In this document: in pieces, positions 4,942 to 5,312 of the stretch
Layout: every line of letters starts with the position of its first letter
How positions within the stretch are numbered: position 1 is the first letter of the stretch
Origin: Acidobacteriota bacterium
GTDB lineage: Bacteria; Acidobacteriota; Aminicenantia; UBA2199
Direction of reading: 5' to 3'
NCBI GenBank assembly: GCA_021817755.1
Contig: JAKAGC010000349.1
Span: 1 to 5,312 of the forward strand
Length of the DNA: 5,312 nt
Program-made: the position numbers and the translations under genes
The notes under the pieces: generated by a model
What the model was told of the DNA's origin: nothing
The model's input: the letters and a program-made list of their open reading frames with translations, nothing else
The model's database searches: none

Positions 4942-4956
4942 AATTAAATTAATCAT

Positions 4957-4961
4957 GGAGG
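4957..4961 (+). promoter_or_regulatory. Flagellin 2 ribosome-binding site
   Basis: GGAGG six bases before the ATG at 4968. It decides the start: an earlier ATG at 4955 overlaps this site and meets a stop after three codons. Confidence 0.75.
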
Positions 4962-4967
4962 ATTAAC

Positions 4968-5312
4968 ATGGCAGGACAAGCCTTTTCAGTATTAAACAGT
5001 TTTTCGTCAATGCAGGCCCAGAAGGATCTTTATTTTACCAACATCGGTTTGAATAAGACCTTGGGAAAATTATCATCGGGTAAACGTATCGTAGAAGCAG
5101 CGGATGACGCAGCCGGGTTAGCTATCGCATCCAGCTTGAAAGCAGATTCATTGGCTCTTGATCAGGCCGTTCGTAATGCTAATGACGGTATTGCAATCGT
5201 ACAGATCGCAGACGGCGCATTAAGCAAATTAAATGACCTGTTACTCAGAGGCGTGACGCTGGCAGAACAAGCTGCATCCGATACAGTAGGTACAGATGAA
5301 AAAGCAACACTG
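4968..5312 (+). CDS. Flagellin, N-terminal part (flagellin 2, cut by the window end)
   Basis: 115 codons, open to the last base of the window, so this is a partial gene and not a broken one. The translation begins MAGQAFSVLNSFSSMQAQKD and contains LGKLSSGKRIVEAADDAAGL and NANDGIAIVQIADGAL, the D0/D1 coiled region of flagellin. By eye it differs from flagellin 1 at 24 of 115 positions (about 79% identical), with no gaps; the last 21 codons in view, ending at TVGTDEKATL, are identical in protein except for one Ala/Gly change. The two are therefore recent paralogues or were homogenised by gene conversion. It is transcribed away from flgD behind its own FliA-type promoter and CsrA-like leader, which suggests late, separately regulated expression. 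The variable centre and C terminus are not visible. Confidence 0.95.
   Translation, partial: MAGQAFSVLNSFSSMQAQKDLYFTNIGLNKTLGKLSSGKRIVEAADDAAGLAIASSLKADSLALDQAVRNANDGIAIVQIADGALSKLNDLLLRGVTLAEQAASDTVGTDEKATL

Noticed and set aside
4747..4956. Minus-strand 69-codon ORF with a hydrophobic stretch
   Set aside because: No purine-rich ribosome site before its ATG, and it overlaps the FliA-type promoter and the flagellin 2 leader hairpins; low complexity reflects AT-rich intergenic DNA.
4955..4966. Leader mini-ORF (ATG at 4955) before flagellin 2
   Set aside because: Only three codons and it overlaps the Shine-Dalgarno itself; no ribosome site of its own.

Overview
The window carries a flagellar export and filament locus next to one unrelated small gene, from a bacterium of moderate GC (flagellar coding regions roughly 45-50%, intergenic DNA much more AT-rich). 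Every gene has a strong purine-rich Shine-Dalgarno site. The flagellar genes use a sigma-54-type promoter (minus strand, before flgD) and a sigma-28/FliA-type promoter (plus strand, before a second flagellin). This two-sigma hierarchy suggests a Gram-negative-type flagellate, but I cannot assign a phylum from the sequence alone.

Layout: 11-508 (+) is a small soluble, probably helical protein of a widespread uncharacterised family. 509-1198 holds no gene. It contains inverted repeats and a degenerate array with a ~21-bp period. An intrinsic terminator at 1199-1230 ends minus-strand transcription. Between it and the flagellin stop codon lies a ~240-nt structured 3' region with a perfect 11-bp hairpin. 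1447-2313 (-) is a complete short flagellin, 2495-3796 (-) is the hook protein FlgE, and 3808-4482 (-) is the hook-cap protein FlgD. On the minus strand these read flgD-flgE-flagellin as one likely transcription unit. 4483-4967 is a divergent regulatory region. 4968 to the window end (+) is the N-terminal 115 codons of a second flagellin, 91/115 identical to the first.

How it works together: FlgD caps and guides assembly of the FlgE hook, after which flagellin polymerises into the filament. The arrangement suggests flgD-flgE (and perhaps flagellin 1 by read-through) is made from the sigma-54 promoter, while flagellin 2 is made late from the FliA-type promoter. Both flagellin leaders carry a hairpin whose loop presents GGA in a CA(A)AGGATG context, followed by a GGAGG Shine-Dalgarno. 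This is the layout of a two-site CsrA target, as in the hag-CsrA-FliW feedback loop of Bacillus subtilis. It is the most interesting regulatory signal in the window. The 21-bp-period array and the alternative RNA foldings in the flagellin 3' region are the least explained structures.
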